Assembly: GCA_031549325.1 (NCBI GenBank) | Contig: JAVBQA010000074.1 | Span: 1-64,000 of the forward strand | Source of the DNA: JAJDGF01 sp031549325 | Lineage (GTDB): Bacteria > Bacillota > Clostridia > Christensenellales > Aristaeellaceae | Direction of reading: 5' to 3' | DNA: 64,000 bases | Shown: piece by piece, positions 61,500-64,000 of the stretch | How positions within the stretch are numbered: the first letter of the stretch is position 1 | How the letters are laid out: every line of letters starts with the position of its first letter | Made by a program: the position numbers and the translations under genes | Notes under the pieces: generated by a model | Told to the model about the DNA's origin: nothing | What the model saw: only the letters and a program-made list of their open reading frames with translations | Databases searched by the model: none

Positions 61500-63893
61500 T
61501 CAGTCCAAAACGCACTCCAGGTTCTGGTCGCCGCAGTTCTCCAGGCGGATGCACACGCCCGGAATGCCCGCGTGCACGACGGCTTTTCCGCCGCCCACCC
61601 GCATGGCAATCCGATGGTTTGTGCCGTCGGTGTGCACGTAGTCAAACTCGGAGTCTCCATCCCGCAGCGGATAGACGCAAAGCGTCAATTGGTCCGTCGG
61701 GCGCTCGTCCACGTGCCGCATGTCCGGCCCCATGGGCAGGATCGCGCCCGCTTTTACGAAAAGCGGCAGCACGTCCAGAGGCGCGGACACCTCGATCCAG
61801 CGGCCGCCCGGATGCAGCTCGCCCGTCCAGTAGTCGAAGAACTGGTCGTCCGGCAGGTACACCAGCCGCGCGTCGGTCTCATCCAGAACGGGCGCCACCA
61901 GCAGCGAGTCGCCGAACATGTACTCGGTGTCGATTGCGTATACATTCGGATCGCGCTGATATTCCAGCACCAGCGCGCGCATCATGGGCAACGCGAGCCT
62001 GGCGCAGCGCTCGGCTTGGGAGGTGATGTAGGGCATCAGCCGGTAGCGCAGCTTCAGGTACTTTCGCGAGATGCCGAGCGCCTCCTCCCCGAAATCCCAG
62101 GGTTCCCGGGTGAAAAACCCGTGGGTGCGCGCGTGGGACGTGAAGCAGCCCACCTGCATCCAGCGCGCGTACAGCCGGGGGTTCGACTCATAGAAGAAAC
62201 CGCCGATGTCATGGCTCCAGAACGGGAACCCGGACAACCCAAAGCTCAGCCCAGCCTTGATGGACGTGGCCAGCGCCATAAAGTCGGTGCCGCAGTCGCC
62301 GCCCCAGTGCAGCGGGTAGCGCTGGGATCCCGCCCAGGCGCTGCGCGCCCAGATGATCGAATCGCCCGTGACCTCCTTGGTGATGTCAAAGCACGCCTTG
62401 TTGTAAAGCAACGGGTACAGGTTGTGTATCTCGTCCCCGGAGCGGCGCGCGTATTGGTAGAACGCGGGCGCGGATTCGCCAAAGTCCACCTTGATCCCGG
62501 CCACGCCCATCTCAAGCAGCGGGCGTAGCAGCTTGTTGCAGTACCAATCCACCGCTTCGGGGTTTGAGAAGTCCACCAGCCCGTGACGGAAATCCTCGCC
62601 GCCGTCCGCGCGGAACGCAAAGTAGCCCTTCCGGAAGCCCTCGTCGTACACTTCGCCCGACAGCTCGCCCTTGTCGATGTAGGGCATCTGCCACAGCGTG
62701 ACCCGGAATCCCTTGTCCAGCAGACCCCGGATCATGCCCTCGGCGTCCGGAAACTTTTCGTCGCAAAACTTGTAGTCGCACACCCAGTTTTCCTTGTACC
62801 AGTTGGTGTCGATGTGGATCACGTCGCAGGGGATGTCCTCCCGGCGCAGGCGCTCGGCCAGCGCCTCGACTTCCGGGCGGCTCTCGTAGCTGATCTTGCT
62901 GATCCAAAACCCAAAGCTCCAGCGCGGCGGCACCGCGGGCGAGCCGGTCACATCGCAGTACATGCGCAGGATCTGCTTCATGCTGGGCGCGACAAACAGA
63001 AACAGGTCGATCTCGCTGTCGCCCGTCATGATCCCGTAGGCCTTGTAGTGGTGGGCGCCCATGTTGCAGTTAGCCTTGTGCGCCGTGTGCAGAAACAGCC
63101 CGTAGCCCGCCGTGCTCATGAAGAACGGAATGTTCTTGTAGGCGCGGTCGGTGTAGACCCCCAGCGCGTTGGTCTGCCACAGGTTGACGTTCTGCCCTTT
63201 CTTATCGATGGGCGCGAACCGCTCGCCCAAACCGTAGAAGTGCTCGCCGTCCGAAAACCGCACGGACTCGCAGGCGTAGGCGTCGCCCTTTTCGGTGTCG
63301 AACAGAAACCCGAACGGCGCGTGCTCGAACCTCATAAAGGAGCGGTCCTCCATGCCCATCTGGCGGTACACGCACTTGCCGTCCGCGCCGAACACGCTCA
63401 GGTTCCATGGGTCTTTCGTGATGACGGCGCGCATGGCCGGGGTCTCAATCGTCAGGCTGGCGTCGTCCTCGGACACTGTGAAATCGCAGCCTCTGTCAAA
63501 GCCGTCCACCAGCATCTCCGATTCGCGCCCAGACACAGAGAACCCCTGCGCCGCCTGGATGCGCAGCGTGCCCTCGGCGCACACGGTCAGCTGCACGCAG
63601 AGGTTGCGCGTGCGGTCCAGCCGGTCGTAGGCGGGCCGGAAATCAAAGAAGCGATAGAAATAGCGCTTGCGGTAGAACGCGCCGCTGGCCTGCAGAACGA
63701 CCCGGTTGCCCCGCCGCGCCCAGCGCTTGAGCGACTCCGGCATCAGCACGGTGGCCTGTCGCATGTCGGACACCAGCGGGAACGACACGCCGTCGATGTA
63801 CTCGAATCCGGAGTCCAGCGCACTCTTGAGTTTCCCGGTAAAGGCCTCCTTGGGCATCTTCATGATGCTCTCCATGCTCTGATCGCCTTTCAT
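61500..63893 (-). CDS. GH31 alpha-glycosidase, alpha-xylosidase-like
   Basis: A 797-residue GH31 enzyme without a signal peptide. The catalytic nucleophile Asp470 is in GIKVDFGES, and the acid/base Asp533 is in HWGGDCGTDF, 63 residues later (66 in E. coli YicI). The N-terminal beta domain, barrel and C-terminal domains are complete. The nearest subtype is alpha-xylosidase, which removes xylose from xyloglucan oligosaccharides; alpha-glucosidase cannot be excluded. ATG 63893 is the first start; the Met six codons later is an alternative. It lies 23 bases after the permease stop, in the same operon. Confidence 0.93.
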   Translation of the reverse strand: MKGDQSMESIMKMPKEAFTGKLKSALDSGFEYIDGVSFPLVSDMRQATVLMPESLKRWARRGNRVVLQASGAFYRKRYFYRFFDFRPAYDRLDRTRNLCVQLTVCAEGTLRIQAAQGFSVSGRESEMLVDGFDRGCDFTVSEDDASLTIETPAMRAVITKDPWNLSVFGADGKCVYRQMGMEDRSFMRFEHAPFGFLFDTEKGDAYACESVRFSDGEHFYGLGERFAPIDKKGQNVNLWQTNALGVYTDRAYKNIPFFMSTAGYGLFLHTAHKANCNMGAHHYKAYGIMTGDSEIDLFLFVAPSMKQILRMYCDVTGSPAVPPRWSFGFWISKISYESRPEVEALAERLRREDIPCDVIHIDTNWYKENWVCDYKFCDEKFPDAEGMIRGLLDKGFRVTLWQMPYIDKGELSGEVYDEGFRKGYFAFRADGGEDFRHGLVDFSNPEAVDWYCNKLLRPLLEMGVAGIKVDFGESAPAFYQYARRSGDEIHNLYPLLYNKACFDITKEVTGDSIIWARSAWAGSQRYPLHWGGDCGTDFMALATSIKAGLSFGLSGFPFWSHDIGGFFYESNPRLYARWMQVGCFTSHARTHGFFTREPWDFGEEALGISRKYLKLRYRLMPYITSQAERCARLALPMMRALVLEYQRDPNVYAIDTEYMFGDSLLVAPVLDETDARLVYLPDDQFFDYWTGELHPGGRWIEVSAPLDVLPLFVKAGAILPMGPDMRHVDERPTDQLTLCVYPLRDGDSEFDYVHTDGTNHRIAMRVGGGKAVVHAGIPGVCIRLENCGDQNLECVLD

Positions 63894-63916
63894 GGCGCAA
63901 TACCCCCCTTCCCTGT

Positions 63917-64000
63917 CTATCCCTTCACCGCGCCGGAGGACAGCCCTTTGACCAGATAACGCTGCAGGAAGATCATCATCAGGATGACCGGCAGCGTCAT
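63917..64000 (-). CDS. Carbohydrate ABC transporter permease, C-terminal end (partial)
   Basis: Twenty-seven codons are visible: LPVILMMIFLQRYLVKGLSSGAVKG and stop. This ending is typical of MalG-type sugar permeases (compare SLVKGLTMGAVKG at 33202). The rest of the gene, and probably the binding protein and other permease, lie beyond the window. It should import the oligosaccharides cleaved by the GH127 and GH31 enzymes. Confidence 0.85.
   Translation of the reverse strand: MTLPVILMMIFLQRYLVKGLSSGAVKG

Overview
The window is a GC-rich chromosomal segment of a Bacillota (Firmicutes) bacterium, most likely an uncultured member of the class Clostridia. The pointers are a glycogen operon carrying the Firmicutes-type GlgD subunit, XpaC/TelA and Crh/HPr-like genes, many near-consensus sigma-A promoters (TTGACA-17-TATAAT), strong AGGAGG ribosome sites, and CCA-encoding tRNAs. 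The gene set looks saccharolytic and anaerobic: several sugar-type ABC transporters, a glycyl radical enzyme with its activase, and glycosidases. No rRNA, prophage, CRISPR array or intact insertion sequence was seen. An unusual trait runs through the whole window: every substrate-binding protein, and the exported foldase, has a plain AxA-type signal peptide and none has a lipobox cysteine.

Layout. 1-4190: the end of a histidine kinase and a heterodimeric ABC exporter (first subunit degenerate, second canonical). 4251-7890 (minus): the ATPase and two permeases of a BMP/nucleoside-type importer whose likely binding protein lies far away at 50077-51174. 8043-15138: housekeeping and mixed genes (scpB, Fe-alcohol dehydrogenase, SGNH hydrolase, RsmF-like methyltransferase, DUF2284, J-domain protein, Zn-ribbon membrane protein, dipeptidase). 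15329-20538: a complete sugar-type ABC importer whose binding protein is of the uncharacterised DUF3798 family. 20645-20926: a small Cys/Pro-rich protein. 21073-27397: a seven-gene phosphate operon pstS-pstC-pstA-pstB-phoU-phoB-phoR with a circularly permuted PstS and a candidate Pho box. 27532-28755: a secreted SH3/peptidoglycan-binding protein. 28953-35468: a polyol-like uptake and oxidation cluster (SDR, binding protein, two permeases, two zinc dehydrogenases) with no ATPase. 35641-37265: exonuclease III and inositol monophosphatase. 37269-41463 (minus): XpaC-TelA-LemA-TPM-TPM. 41712-45767 (minus): glgC-glgD-glgA, the GlgA carrying a histone-like Lys/Ala/Pro tail. 46017-49788: CCA-adding enzyme and an ABC-2 exporter. 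49834-49992: a MITE-like repeat whose end recurs at 4251-4283. 50077-56164: BMP binding protein, an unknown protein, TrmH methyltransferase, Gfo/Idh oxidoreductase, foldase and HPr/Crh-like protein. 56383-56535: tRNA-Gln and tRNA-Glu. 56593-64000 (minus): glycyl radical enzyme, activase, GH127, GH31 and the end of a sugar ABC permease.

Functionally the segment centres on importing and degrading plant-type carbohydrates and polyols, storing carbon as glycogen, and scavenging phosphate. The most novel parts are the glycyl radical enzyme embedded in a glycosidase operon (56593-64000), the DUF3798 transporter, and the XpaC-TelA-LemA-TPM-TPM envelope cassette. All assignments come from reading the sequence; no database search was run.
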